NCBI GenBank assembly: GCA_023522315.1
Contig: JAHCSU010000419.1
Span: forward strand, 1-64,000
From: Nostoc sp. CCCryo 231-06
Lineage (GTDB): Bacteria > Cyanobacteriota > Cyanobacteriia > Cyanobacteriales > Nostocaceae
Direction: 5' to 3'
Length of the DNA: 64,000 bases
Shown here piece after piece: positions 43,146-55,200 of the stretch; within the stretch, counting starts at the first letter, position 1; each line of letters starts with the position of its first letter. The position numbers and the translations under genes were made by a program. The notes below the pieces were generated by a model that was not told where the DNA came from, made no database searches, and worked only from the letters and a program-made list of their open reading frames with translations.

Positions 43146-45860
43146 TTAAAACTCCCAACTGATAGAGCCAGTGATGGTAAACGGTTCGGTTCTTTTAATA
43201 AATGTTCTGCTTCCCGCAAACGCAGTAGCATCTATGTCAAATAGATTACGGACATTAATCGCCACATTAAAACGATCTCTCCGATAGTAAAGGGCTGCAT
43301 CGGTACGGAAGTAATCGCCTAGCTCAAACGAATTATTTAAATCTCCTTGCCGCGCACCCACATAAAACAGCCCCAGACCAAATCCCAAGCCGCTGAGAGC
43401 AGCTTTCTGAATTGTATAGGTTGTCCAAAGACTCGCTTGATTTTTGGGTACGTTTGGCAATCGATTACCGACCGTAAAAGTGTTATCTTTCGTGAGTTCT
43501 GCATTGGTATAGGCATAGGACGCAATCACGTTCCAACCAGGCAAAATTTCACCTGTAAGATCCAACTCAACCCCGCGACTTTGTTGCTCCCCAGTTTGAA
43601 TCGAACGTAAAGGGTCAGTTGGATCTCCTGTGAGTGCATTTGTCTTGGTAAGTTGATAGGCTGCTAAGGTTGCTGAAAGCCTGCCGTCTAGAAAGTCAGA
43701 TTTGACACCAATTTCATATTGAGTTCCCTTTGTCGGGGCAAATGTGATGTCTGGATCAAAGCTATCAAGCCCGGCTAAAGCGGCAAACGAACGCGTATAG
43801 CTAGCGTAGAGCGATACATCTCTGCTAGGCTGATACACCAAGCCGATCCGAGGACTGAAGGCAGTATCATTCTGTGTTGGAAAAACAACGATCTCTCCAA
43901 GTGTATTAATATCTCCTTCAAAGTCAGACGAAACCGAATCAAAGCGACCACCAATTAAGAATTTTAGGTTATCACCAAATGCAACCTGATCCTGAAGGTA
44001 CAGACCATAGGAGCGCCTCACGATATTGAAGTCGGAGAAAGAACGATTTTTGGAAAATGTAGGTCTTGTAATGTCATAATTTGGATTGCGGATATCTAGA
44101 GGCGGTAAAGATGTATCAGCATTAATGCGATCGCCAACATTGCTAAAGCGGTTGAAATCAAAACCTGTCAAAACCTGATGAGAAATTGATCCAGTTTTAA
44201 ATTTGCCAAGCAAATCAATCTGTCCAAAATAGGTGTTTCTCTGAAAAACACCTTCATAAACAGCAAATGAATCCAAGAAGCGATCATCTACTAGGCTAAA
44301 ACCTGTTGCAAAATTTTCTCCAACACGAGTAAGAGCTACAGCAACATTATTCCGAATTTGCCAATTATCGCTAAATTCATGCTCTAAGGTGTAGCCAATT
44401 CTATGAGTATTGACATCAAGCGACTGTAAGCCAGGATAATAAGTGGCAAAGCCTCGAGGTGTTAAGCTACCATTGCCTAAAAGCACAGCATTAGAAAAAC
44501 CAGCAGCAGGATTGGCGAAAAGGTTAGTGTACTCATAGTAGAGATTCAGATTTGTCCGATCGCCCAACTTTAACGTGATAGACGGTGCAATTCCAAGCAG
44601 TCTGTTATCGGAAAAGCCTTGAAAATCGCTTGAACCTTGATAACTTGCAATAAAACGGTAAAGCACCGTTTTATTGGTATTTAATGAACCTGAGAAATCG
44701 ATACTAGGCTGATACAGTCCATAATTTCCTGCCTCAAACGCAAGATTGTAATAGGGTTCACTCAAGGGTTTTTTAGTCACCGTGTTAATAATCCCACCCG
44801 GTTCTCCAGATCCGAACAAAACTGAAGCGGGACCTTTGAGGATTTCCACTCGCTCGATCGTCTTAATGGGAGATGATAGGGTGTTGAAATCACCATCTGG
44901 AAAGCCATTGCGGAAAATGACAGTACTTGCACCCCCTTGTTCAAATCCTCTGACAATGCTTGAGCGTGCAAAAGGCGTATTACCATAGTTTGCTGAGCCA
45001 AGAGCAACGCCACTAACAGTTTCTAGCGCCTCCGTTACAGTTCTCACATTACGATCTTCCAGTACCTGTCGCGGTACGACCTGAATTGAAGCAGGAATAT
45101 CCCGTAATGGTGTATCCGTCCGCGTCGCCGTACTGGCATTCGGTACGCGATACCCATCTTGCTCGCCTGTCACGACTAATTCAATTGGCTCATCCGGCTG
45201 CGCTGCTGATTCTTCTTGTGGTGTTTCGGCTGCTGGCTTTTCTTGTGCTGGAGCTGTTTCCTGTGGCTGTGTTGCAATTGCAGCAGAAGTTATGCCAAAA
45301 ACTACCCCAGCATCATCATCAAATAACTCAACCGTGGGCAAAGTTTTCTCACCTACCACAGTCACTCGCACAGTACTCGCATCAACATTCGTAACTGTTA
45401 TCTCGATAATTCCTGCAAGGGGTTTTTCCGAACGAAATGTAAACGCCTCACCACTGGATGAACGCAGTTGGGCATTGGGAATGTCAGCAATAAAGTTATT
45501 ATCGGCACTGCGATTTGTAATTTGCAGTTTTTCTCCTTGAGTGGTTTGTAAAATTACTTCCACACCCTTATCGGTGGGTTTAGCTTGCACTCCCGTAACT
45601 TGGATAACATCTCCCTGAGAAGGTGAAGGGGGGTTAGTTGATGCTGGTGACTGTACTAGCATTTGGGCGCTAGTGCTGGGATGCTCTATCTCACTGAGTT
45701 GGCGAATCTCTCTAATTGACCGGGAATTACGTAGTACCGATGCCATAGATTTATTCTGCATCTCTGGCTTTGGTATCTCTTGAGCAGCTGCGTTCATTGT
45801 ACACCACAACCAAACAGAACTCGTCACTAATAAAATTTTCGATAACTTCTTTGTTTCCAT
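43146..45860 (-). CDS. TonB-dependent siderophore receptor with N-terminal AMIN domain
   Basis: 904-residue outer-membrane receptor of the FhuA/FoxA type. The signal peptide (1-26) ends in NAAAQ. An AMIN domain (about 80-185) contains GVEVILQTTQGEKL and VRVTVVGEKTLP. A Pro/Glu-rich linker (195-225) is followed by a TonB-box-like PIELVVTGEQDGY. The plug (240-370) contains TPLRDIPASIQVVPRQVLED, RGFEQGG and VEILKGPASVLFGSGEPGG. The beta-barrel reaches a C-terminal Trp-Glu-Phe (SISWEF). It imports ferric siderophore into the periplasm using TonB energy. It is followed by the siderophore-binding protein. Sitting inside the biosynthetic series on the same strand, it is probably co-regulated with it and specific for its product. 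A truncated paralogue start is at 2114-2153. Confidence 0.95.
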   Translation of the reverse strand: METKKLSKILLVTSSVWLWCTMNAAAQEIPKPEMQNKSMASVLRNSRSIREIRQLSEIEHPSTSAQMLVQSPASTNPPSPSQGDVIQVTGVQAKPTDKGVEVILQTTQGEKLQITNRSADNNFIADIPNAQLRSSSGEAFTFRSEKPLAGIIEITVTNVDASTVRVTVVGEKTLPTVELFDDDAGVVFGITSAAIATQPQETAPAQEKPAAETPQEESAAQPDEPIELVVTGEQDGYRVPNASTATRTDTPLRDIPASIQVVPRQVLEDRNVRTVTEALETVSGVALGSANYGNTPFARSSIVRGFEQGGASTVIFRNGFPDGDFNTLSSPIKTIERVEILKGPASVLFGSGEPGGIINTVTKKPLSEPYYNLAFEAGNYGLYQPSIDFSGSLNTNKTVLYRFIASYQGSSDFQGFSDNRLLGIAPSITLKLGDRTNLNLYYEYTNLFANPAAGFSNAVLLGNGSLTPRGFATYYPGLQSLDVNTHRIGYTLEHEFSDNWQIRNNVAVALTRVGENFATGFSLVDDRFLDSFAVYEGVFQRNTYFGQIDLLGKFKTGSISHQVLTGFDFNRFSNVGDRINADTSLPPLDIRNPNYDITRPTFSKNRSFSDFNIVRRSYGLYLQDQVAFGDNLKFLIGGRFDSVSSDFEGDINTLGEIVVFPTQNDTAFSPRIGLVYQPSRDVSLYASYTRSFAALAGLDSFDPDITFAPTKGTQYEIGVKSDFLDGRLSATLAAYQLTKTNALTGDPTDPLRSIQTGEQQSRGVELDLTGEILPGWNVIASYAYTNAELTKDNTFTVGNRLPNVPKNQASLWTTYTIQKAALSGLGFGLGLFYVGARQGDLNNSFELGDYFRTDAALYYRRDRFNVAINVRNLFDIDATAFAGSRTFIKRTEPFTITGSISWEF

Positions 45861-45900
45861 TGGCTACTCTACACACCTGGCTATACTATCTGATCGAAGA

Positions 45901-45933
45901 GGCAGGGGAGAAAGATTCTGGAATTCCCCTGCC
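45901..45933. other. Hairpin in the receptor leader
   Basis: ggcagggg (45901-45908) pairs perfectly with cccctgcc (45926-45933) across a 17-nt loop, 40 nt upstream of the receptor ATG. It lies in the segment that interrupts the leader relative to the paralogous leader at 2154-2310. It would be transcribed in the 5' UTR. No T-run makes it a terminator. Confidence 0.4.
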
Positions 45934-45943
45934 AAAAGGGGTC

Positions 45944-46046
45944 TCAAGCCCCTAAATTTATTTATGCCAAATCTTAAATATTTATTTCGAGATGCGTAGC
46001 ACGAGAAATAATGCCTCCTTGTTTCAAGCCCCTAAATTTATTTATG
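45944..46046. repeat. Pair of 23-bp direct repeats in the receptor leader
   Basis: The 23-bp sequence starting tcaagcccctaaatttattt occurs at 45944-45966 and again at 46024-46046, 80 bp apart. Both copies lie in about 220 bp that is absent from the paralogous leader at 2154-2310. This looks like an insertion or a slipped duplication. Confidence 0.55.
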
Positions 46047-46109
46047 GGGTTCTCCCCCCAGCTAATAGCTCCCTGCCCCCTTTCCTCTTCAGTGACTAAA
46101 GAAAATTAA

Positions 46110-46200
46110 TGTCAGTATTACATGAGTTATTTACTATGATTTCAAGAATAAATCTTACAGAAAATGGTTTAGCAATTGCAAGTATTTATCAGTTTTTCTT
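46110..46200 (-). promoter_or_regulatory. Conserved block upstream of the TonB receptor (promoter/operator candidate)
   Basis: About 46131-46196 matches 2235-2302, the leader of the transposon-cut receptor copy. The shared minus-strand cores are ATACTTG.AATTGCT and TTTATTCT. It is 270-340 bp upstream of the receptor ATG because an inserted segment (45890-46110) separates it. It also lies directly after the stop of the 3198-aa NRPS, so it may be a separate promoter for the uptake genes and the genes beyond. Confidence 0.45.
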
Positions 46201-46229
46201 CACAAAACTAGTTACATAACGATCCATCC

Positions 46230-49200
46230 TTAACTATTTTCAATTGATTTCATTTTTTGCAGACGCTTTCTTTGTTGAGCTTTACCATCAGCAATTTTTT
46301 CTGTGACAACATCTACTACACCAGAAGATAATTTTCCATTTTTGACTTGATTCAAGTAGTCTGCTAAAGAACTTATGGTTGGATATCTAAACAGGTCAAT
46401 TATGGATACCTTACTCTTAAAGGCTTGAAGCAATTTTCTATGAACCTGAACCAAAAGCAACGAATGACCACCCATTTCAAAAAAGTTATCATAAATTCCT
46501 ACATTTTCAACATTCAGTATTTTTTTCCAAATATCAGCAATAGCCTGTTCCACCTCAGTTTGGGGTGGCTGATAAATTGCTTCTAATTGGGGGCGTGCTG
46601 TATCTGGTGCAGGCAGTGCTTTGCGGTCAACTTTGCCATTAGGTGTGAGCGGTAGTGCTTCAAGAATGACAAAAGCTGCTGGCATCATGTAGGTTGGTAG
46701 CTTTGACTCTAGGAAGCTACGTAGTTCCGTAATTGCCAGTATTTGTTCTTTTTGTGGAACTACATAAGCAACTAAACTTTGACCATCTACTAGCACAACT
46801 ACAGTTGCTTGCACTCCTGAGTGTTGAGTGATAACTACTTCAATTTCTCCCAGTTCTATACGGAAACCACGGAGTTTCACTTGGTTATCAATCCGACCAA
46901 GATATTCTATCTCTCCATTCGGCAAATAGCGTGCCTTATCTCCTGTTTTGTACAGACGTGCTGATTTATCGCTAAAGGGATTGGGGATAAATTTTTCTGC
47001 TGTCAAATCAGGACGGTGGAAATACCCCCTTGCGAGTCCTTCCCCAGCTATACAAAGTTCACCTATCGTACCCACAGGAACTAACTGGTTGTACTGGTCT
47101 AGGATATAAAGTTGCGTGTTCGCAATTGGGTAACTAATTGGTACTGTATTACTGTTAAGTGTTTTTACCAAGCTAGCTGCTGACCAAATGGTAGTTTCGG
47201 TAGGTCCATACATATTCCACAAGGAGTGACACTGTTGCCGTAATTGATTGGCCAAGTGTGCAGATAAAGCTTCACCACCACAAAGAATTTTTAATTGATG
47301 ATTACCACCCCAGCCTGCTGCCAAAAGTAACTGCCATGTCGCTGGTGTGGCTTGCATAACTGTAGCTTTGGAGTCAGTTAATGTTGCTGATAATTGCGTT
47401 CCATCCAAAGCTACTTGCCGACTGATAATGACTAAGCGACCGCCTACTATGATTGGCAGGAATAGTTCTAGCACTGCAATATCAAAGGAATAGGTAGTAA
47501 CTGCTAGTAAGGTATCCTTTTTGGTTACACCTGGGCTTTGCTTCATTGCAAGTAAGAAGTTGCTCAGAGCAATGTGAGGAATTTGCACGCCTTTTGGTTT
47601 GCCTGTGGAACCAGAGGTATAAATGGTGTAAGCTAGGTTGTCAGGAGTTAGCTGGGAGAATAAATTTTCCTGGGTTTGTTGCTCAATTAGATGCCAGTCA
47701 GTGTCTAAAGAAACGACTTGAGCTTTGTGTTGTGGCATTGCCTCCGCAAGGCTCCCTTGAGTTAGCAACACTGCCAATTGAACATCTTCTAGTATAAATG
47801 CTAATCTTTCTTGAGGATACCTTGGATCTAATGGTACATATGCACCACCCGCTTTGAGGATGGCTAATAGTCCAATTATCATATAGAGCGATCGCTCTAC
47901 ATAAATCCCCACCAATACTTCTGGTTTTACTCCCAGTTGTTGCAGGTAGTGTGCTAGTTGATTTGCTCTAATATTCAGTTCACGATAGGTTAGCTGTTCA
48001 TCTTCAAATACTACTGTTACAGCATCAGGTGTTTTTTGTACCTGCGCTTCAAATAATTCATGAATGCATAGCTGCTGGGGATACTCAACTTGAGTATCAT
48101 TCCACTCTTCGAGTAATTGATGTTTCTCAGATTCACTCAACAATGGTAACTCCGACAAACACTGCTTTGGATTAGCCACAATTCCAAACAGCAACGTTTG
48201 TAAATTTTCTACCATCCTGTGGATAGAAATTTCTTTGAATAAATCAGTATTATATTCTAAATTACCAACTAGTTCTGACTCTGTTTCACTCATGTAAAGA
48301 GTCAAATCAAACTTGGAAGTATTGCTATCACTTTCTAATGGACTCAGAGTCAAACCAGGTAACTCCAGGGCAGACATTGGTGCATTCTGAAGCACAAACA
48401 TCACTTGAAATAGTGGTGTATGGCTTAAGTCTCGCTGTGGTTGCAGTTGTTCAACTAACAACTCAAATGGTAAATCTTGATGTGCGTAGGCTCCTAATGC
48501 TAGTTGCCGCACCCTTTTGAGTAGCTCCTCAAAGCTGGGATTTCCTGCCAAGTTAGTTCTTAACACCAAGGTATTGACAAAAAATCCAATTAACCCTTCT
48601 ATCTCTGCTCGGTTGCGGTTAGCGATGGGTGAGCCGACTACAATATCTTCTTGCCCTGTGTAACGCCATAGCAGTGTTTGGAAAGCTGCTAACAGCGTTA
48701 TAAATAAAGTACTTCCCTGCTGCTGGCTCAATTTATTTAGGGATGCGGATAATTCTTTTGATAACTCAAATGAGTAAGTTGCACCCCGGAATGTCTGAAT
48801 TGCTGGTCTGGGATGATCTGTGGGTAACTCTAATACTTTTGGTGCATTTTCTAACTGCTTGAGCCAGTAAGATAGTTGAGTTTCGAGTACTTCTCCTTGC
48901 AGCCATTGTCGTTGCCAAGCCGCGAAGTCTACATACTGTATTGGTAGTTCCGGTAATGGTGAGGCTTGTCCAGAAAAGAAGGCTGGATAAAGTGTTGCTA
49001 ATTCTTGCACCAGTACACCTGTTGACCAACCATCAGAGACGATGTGGTGCATTGTCAGTAATACAATATGTTCTTGTTCACCAAGACGCAATAGTTTTAC
49101 TCTCAGTAGATGGTCGCTGCTGATGTCAAAAGGTTGTTGTGCTTCTTGAGAAGCCTGTTGTCTGATTTCAAGTTCCTGTTGCTCTGAAGTTAATTCACTC

Positions 49201-52200
49201 AGGTCAAGTAAAGGTATTACAAGGGGTTTAGTTTCCTTGATAACAGCTACTGCTTGCCCTTCAACTGACTGGAAATTGGTTCGTAATGCTTCATGGCGAC
49301 TGATAATTTCGTCGAAACTTTGTTGTAACGCTTTGAAATTTAATTCTCCTTGGAGGCGCACAGCAGCAGGTATGTTGTAGAAGGGGCTGTCTGCTTCTAA
49401 TTGAGCTAGGAACCATAACCTCTGTTGAGCAAATGATAGTGGTAATTGTGGCGATCGCCCAATCCGCTCAATCTTCGTCGATTCAATTCCTGAGTCTACC
49501 TTAATCGCTTTTTCAATTTCTTTTGCTAATCCAGCTATTGTTGGTTTTTCAAATAAGTAATGTAAAGGAAGTTCTACTTGAAATACTTGCCGTATTTGGG
49601 AAATCACACGAGTTGCGATTAACGAGTGCCCCCCTAATTCAAAGAAGTTATTATTAATACCTACTTTATCTAAACCAAGTACTTCCGCCCAAATACCTGC
49701 TAATAAATTCTCAATTGGTGTGCAAGGAGGGACTATATTGGATGATGATATCTGTGTCAAGTCAGGTACAGGTAGCGCTTTGCGGTCAATTTTACCATTA
49801 GGCGTGAGTGGTAGTGCTTCCAATGTGACAAAAGCCGATGGCACCATGTAGTTTGGTAGCTTTGACTCCAAAAAGCACCGCACTTCAGAAATTGCCAGTC
49901 TTTGTTCATTTTGTGGAACTACATAGGCGACTAAACGTTTAGAATTTACTGATTCTTCGCTGACAATAACTACAGTTTCTCGTACTACTGGGTATTGACT
50001 GATAATTGCCTCAATTTCTCCCAATTCAATCCGGAAACCACGTACTTTTACTTGGTGGTCAATACGACCAATGTACTCTATCTCTCCATTTGATAAATAG
50101 CGTCCCTTGTCCCCCGTTTTATACAGACGTTCAGTTTGCTTACTAAAAGGATTAGGTATAAACTTTTCTGCTGTCAAGTCGGGACGGTTTAAGTAACCCC
50201 TACCTAGTCCTACACCACTAATATAAACTTCACCCGTTACACCCATAGGAATAGGATTGAGATATTTATCAAGTAGATAAATATGAATATTTGCAATTGG
50301 TTGACCGATGGAAACTGTATTTTGGTTGGTTACACTATCTTTTTGACACTGCCAAAAAGTAACATCCACAGCAGCTTCTGTTGGGCCATAAAGATTATGT
50401 AGTTGAGTATCAAGTCGATTAAAGAAGCGTTTTTGCAGTTGGGCTGTTAATGCCTCACCACTTGCAATGACTCGCACCAGAGATTGACATTTTTCTAAAC
50501 CTTCTGCTTCGATGAAAACTTGCAGCATTGACGGGACGAAATGTAAAGTCGTAATTTGCTGCTGTAAAATTAAGTTGACTAAATATTTAGTATCTCGATG
50601 CCCTTCTGGTTGAGCTACTACTAGACGCGCACCCGTCATCAACGTCCAGAAAAATTCCCATACAGATACGTCAAAACTGAAGGGAGTTTTCTGTAAAACA
50701 GCATCTGCCGATGTTAATTGGTAAATATCTTGCATCCACAGTAAGCGATTGCAGATACCACTATGGGTATTCATTGCACCCTTTGGTTTACCTGTAGAAC
50801 CAGAGGTGTAGATTACGTAAGCAAGGTTATCACACGTGATGTTGGATACAGGATTTGCTGTGCTTTCATTGGCAATTTGTTTCCAGTCGCCGTCGATGCA
50901 AATTACTTGAGCTTTATGATTTGGTAGACTTTTTAACAGGTATTGTTGTGTTAGCAACACGCCTGGTTGCGAGTCTTCTAACATATAAGCCAAGCGTTCT
51001 TGGGGATAGCTAGGGTCTAGTGGAACATATGCACCACCTGCTTTAAGGATGGCTAATAGTCCGATTATCATAGAGAGCGATCGCTCTACACAAATCCCAA
51101 CTAATACTTCTGGTTTTACTCCCAATGAACCCAAATAATGCGCCAATTGGTTAGCTTTCGTGTTGAGTTCACAGTAGGTCAATTGTTCCGATTCAAATAT
51201 CACTGCTACTGCATCAGGTGTGCGTTCTACTTGCGCCTCGAATAATTCATGAATGCATTGTTTTTGAAGATATTCAACTTCTGTATTATTCCACTCCACA
51301 AGCAACTGATGTCGCTCAGATTCACTCAACAGTCCTAACTCTGACAACCGCTGCTGTGGATTAGCAACAATTGCTTCAAGCAAGATTTGCAAATGACCTG
51401 CCATCCGACATATAGTATTTTCCTCAAATAAATCAGTATTGTATTCTAAACTGCCAACTAACCCCGACTCTATTTCTGTCATAAATAGGGTTAAATCAAA
51501 CTTGGCACTATCACTACTGCTTTCCAATCGACTCAAAGTCAAACCAGGAAACTCTAAGGCAGATATCGGTGCATTCTGAAGCACAAACATCACTTGAAAT
51601 AGTGGTGTATGGCTTAAGTCTCGCTGTGGTTGCAGTTGCTCAACTAACAATTCAAAAGGCAAATCCTGATGTGCATAAGCTCCTAATGCTACTTCCCGCA
51701 CCCGTTTGAGTAGCTCCTGAAAGCTGGGATTTCCTGCTAAGTTAGTTCGTAGTACCAAAGTATTCACAAAAAATCCAATTAACCCTTCTATCTCCGCTCG
51801 GTTCCGATTGGCGATGGGCGAACCAACTACAATATCTTCTTGCTCTGTATAACGCCATAGCAGTGTTTGGAAAGCTGCCAACAGGGTCATAAATAAAGTA
51901 CTTCCCTGCTGCTGACTTAATTTATTCACAGCAACAGAGAGTTCCTCGGATAGCTCAAATGAGTAAGTTGCACCCCGGAATGTCTGAATTGGTGGTCTTG
52001 GATGGTCTGTGGGTAACTCTAATACTTTGGGTGCGTTCTCTAAATGCTTTCGCCAATAAGATATCTGAGTTTCGAGTACTTCTCCTTGCAGCCATTGTCG
52101 TTGCCAAGCTGCAAAGTCAACATACTGTATTGGCAGTTCACTTAAGGGTGAGGGTTGTTCGTTACAAAAGGCTTGATAAAGTGTTGCCAGTTCTTGCACC

Positions 52201-55200
52201 AGTACGCCGATTGACCAACCGTCAGAGACGATATGGTGCATTGTCAGTATTAAAATGTGTTCTTGTGTATTAATACGTAGTAATTTTACTCTCAGTAGAT
52301 AGTCGCTGCTGAGGTCAAAGGGTTGTTGTTCTTCTTGTGCAGTTTGTTGTTTAATTTCGGCTTTTTGTTGGTCTGAAGATAGTTCGCTAATATCGAATAT
52401 TGAAAACATTAAGGGCTTTTCTTCAGAGATGACAGCTATTGCTTGCCCTTGTGTTGTTTGGAAATTGGTTCGCAGCGCTTCATGACGACTGATAATTTCG
52501 TTAAAACTTTGTTGTAATGCTTCTACATTTAATTTTCCTTGTAGGCGAACAGCACCAGGAGTACTGTATAATGGGCTGTCTGGTTTTAATTGAGCTAGGA
52601 ACCACAGTCGTTGTTGAGCAAATGATAGCGGTAATTGTGGCGATCTCCCAATCCGCTCAATATTCGTCGCCTCAACTCCTGAGTCTACCTTAATCGCTTT
52701 TTCAATTTCTTTTGCTAGTTCAGCTATTGTTGGTTTTTCAAATAAGCAACGTAAAGGAAGTTCTACTTGAAATACTTGCCGGATTTGGGACATTACGCGA
52801 GTGGACATTAAGGAATGTCCTCCCAATTCAAAGAAATTATTATCAATACCTACTTTGTCTAAAGCAAGTACTTCCGCCCAAATACCTGCTAGTAAATTCT
52901 CAAAAGGTGTGGAGGGAGGGACTATATTGGATGATGATACATGTGTTAATTCCGGTGCAGGTAGTGCTTTACGGTCAACTTTGCCATTAGGGGTCAGTGG
53001 TAGTGTCTCCAATGTGACAAAAACTGTCGGCACCATGTAGCTTGGCAACTTTGACTCTAAAAAGCTACGTAATTCAGGAATTGCCAGTGTTTGTTCTTTT
53101 TGAGGAACTACATAGGCAACTATTCGTTTAGAATTTACCGATTCTTCGCTTACTACAACTACAGTTTCTCGGACTGCGGGGTGTTGATTTATAACCGCTT
53201 CAATTTCTCCTAATTCAACACGGAAACCTCTAATTTTTATTTGGTTGTCAATTCTACCGATATACTCAATATCTCCACTTGGTAAATAGCGGGCTAAATC
53301 ACTAGTTTTATAAAGGCGATCGTTTTCTTGTTTACTAAAAGGATTGGGAATAAATTTCAGGGCTGTTAATTCAGCTTGATTTAAATAACCTCTAGCTAAT
53401 CCAAGTCCGCCAATGTGCAATTCACCCGGTACTCCCAGTGGTACTGGTTGCAAATATTGGTCTAAAATGTATAATTGGGTATTAGCGATCGCCTTACCAA
53501 TGGGTATAGATCCTGTAGAATGTTTACCGACTGGAACCTGATAAACACAGCAGCCTACTACTGTCTCTGTGGGGCCGTATTCGTTAACTAATATAGTATC
53601 TGGAGCTACATCTTGCCAGAAGGTGATGCTTTGGGCTAATAAATTTTCTCCACCAATAATAAAAGCTCTAGTTTTATTTACGATCTCTTCTTTGGATAAC
53701 TGTTGTTTCAGCAAATCCAAGTGAGCGGGAGTAATTTTCACTAAACTTAAATTTGAGCTTTTCTTTAAAGCTTGAGAAAGGGTTTCGATGCCTTGTTCTT
53801 CTGATAGTAGTTCTACTGTGCGTCCAACTAATAAAGGTGATAAAAGACTGGTAATTGTTAAGTCAAAACCTAGAGGCGAGTGGACTAAAGTTCCTCCTCC
53901 TTGTTCTACTGCATATCTTTGAGTAGCCCAAATTAGGTAGTTAACTAATCCTTGATGAGGGATTAGAGTTCCTTTCGGTTTCCCAGTGGAACCAGAGGTG
54001 TAAATAACATAGGCTAAATTTAATTCGGTTGTTGTAGTGATTGGATTTTCAATTTTTTGTTGGTTTATGGCTTGGAAATCACTATCTATACAAATTACTT
54101 GAATTCCATTTGTAGCTAAATCTGCAATTAAGTGCTGTTGAGTCAGCAGCACTGCCATTTGAGAATCGTTTAGTATAAAACTTTTTCTTTCTAAGGGATA
54201 GCTTGGATCAATTGGTATGTATGCACCTCCTGCTTTTAAGATACCTAAAAGTGCAATCAACATTAAAGGCGATCGCTCGACACAAAGTCCCACCATTACA
54301 TCTGGCTTCACACCTAATTGTTGTAAGTAATGAGCTAGCTGGTTAGCACGAGTGTTTAATTCTCGGTAGGTAAATTGTTGATTTTTATAAACAATAGCAA
54401 TGTTATCTGGCGTGCGTTCTACTTGTTCTGCAAAAAGTTGATGAAAACATTTATTTATTGGAAAAACAGTTTGTGTATTATTAAAGTCAATTAACAGCTT
54501 TTTTCGTTCATTATCGCTGAGTATCTCTAATTCACTTAACAATGCATCAGGATGATTAATTGCACTTTTTAAGAGAGTAAAAAATTGTCCTGATAAACGT
54601 TCGATATCTTCTAGTAAAAATAACTCCGAATCATAGTACCACTCGGCGTGGAGAGAATTTTCTGTACGGATAAATGATAATTTTACTTTGAACTTGTCAA
54701 AACAAACATATTGCTGCAATAGAGAAAAGGTGACTGCATTTGTAGTCAAAAATTTACAATCTTGCTCTATAAAGTCGAAACAGAACGGGAAGAAAGGTAC
54801 ATCGTTGATAGCTTTATCTAATCCAGAAATTAATTCCCAATTAAAACAATCTTGCCATTCATCTGCTTGATTTTGAGAAAAAGTAATTTGTTCTAAAACT
54901 TCGCTCAACTTGAAGCTACCTTGGAGATGACAATCCACTGGTACATATTTGGCAAGTAGTCCCAGCATTTCTTGAAGTTCTTCTTCCGATCTACCATCGC
55001 AATTAGTACCAATAACCATATTTGATATATTGGTTAAACGCCATAGTAATATTTGCCAACATGTTAGTAATACTGTTGATTCTGTAGTATTACATTTTTT
55101 GGCGCTCGCAGTTATTTCGGCTGCTAAGTGAGGCGGAATTATCTGAGTGAGAATTTGAGGTTGAAATTGAGTTTCTCCAGACAATAGATTTTCATTTGGC

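Noticed and set aside
45944-46046. Possible CRISPR array from the repeated 23-bp sequence.
   Set aside because: Only two copies, A/T-rich, no dyad symmetry, a single 57-bp spacer and no cas genes.
48766-49123. Antiparallel reading frames of 60-104 codons recurring over the C domains on both strands.
   Set aside because: They lie over conserved C-domain sequence and recur because the domains are near-identical copies; no start signals or protein character of their own.
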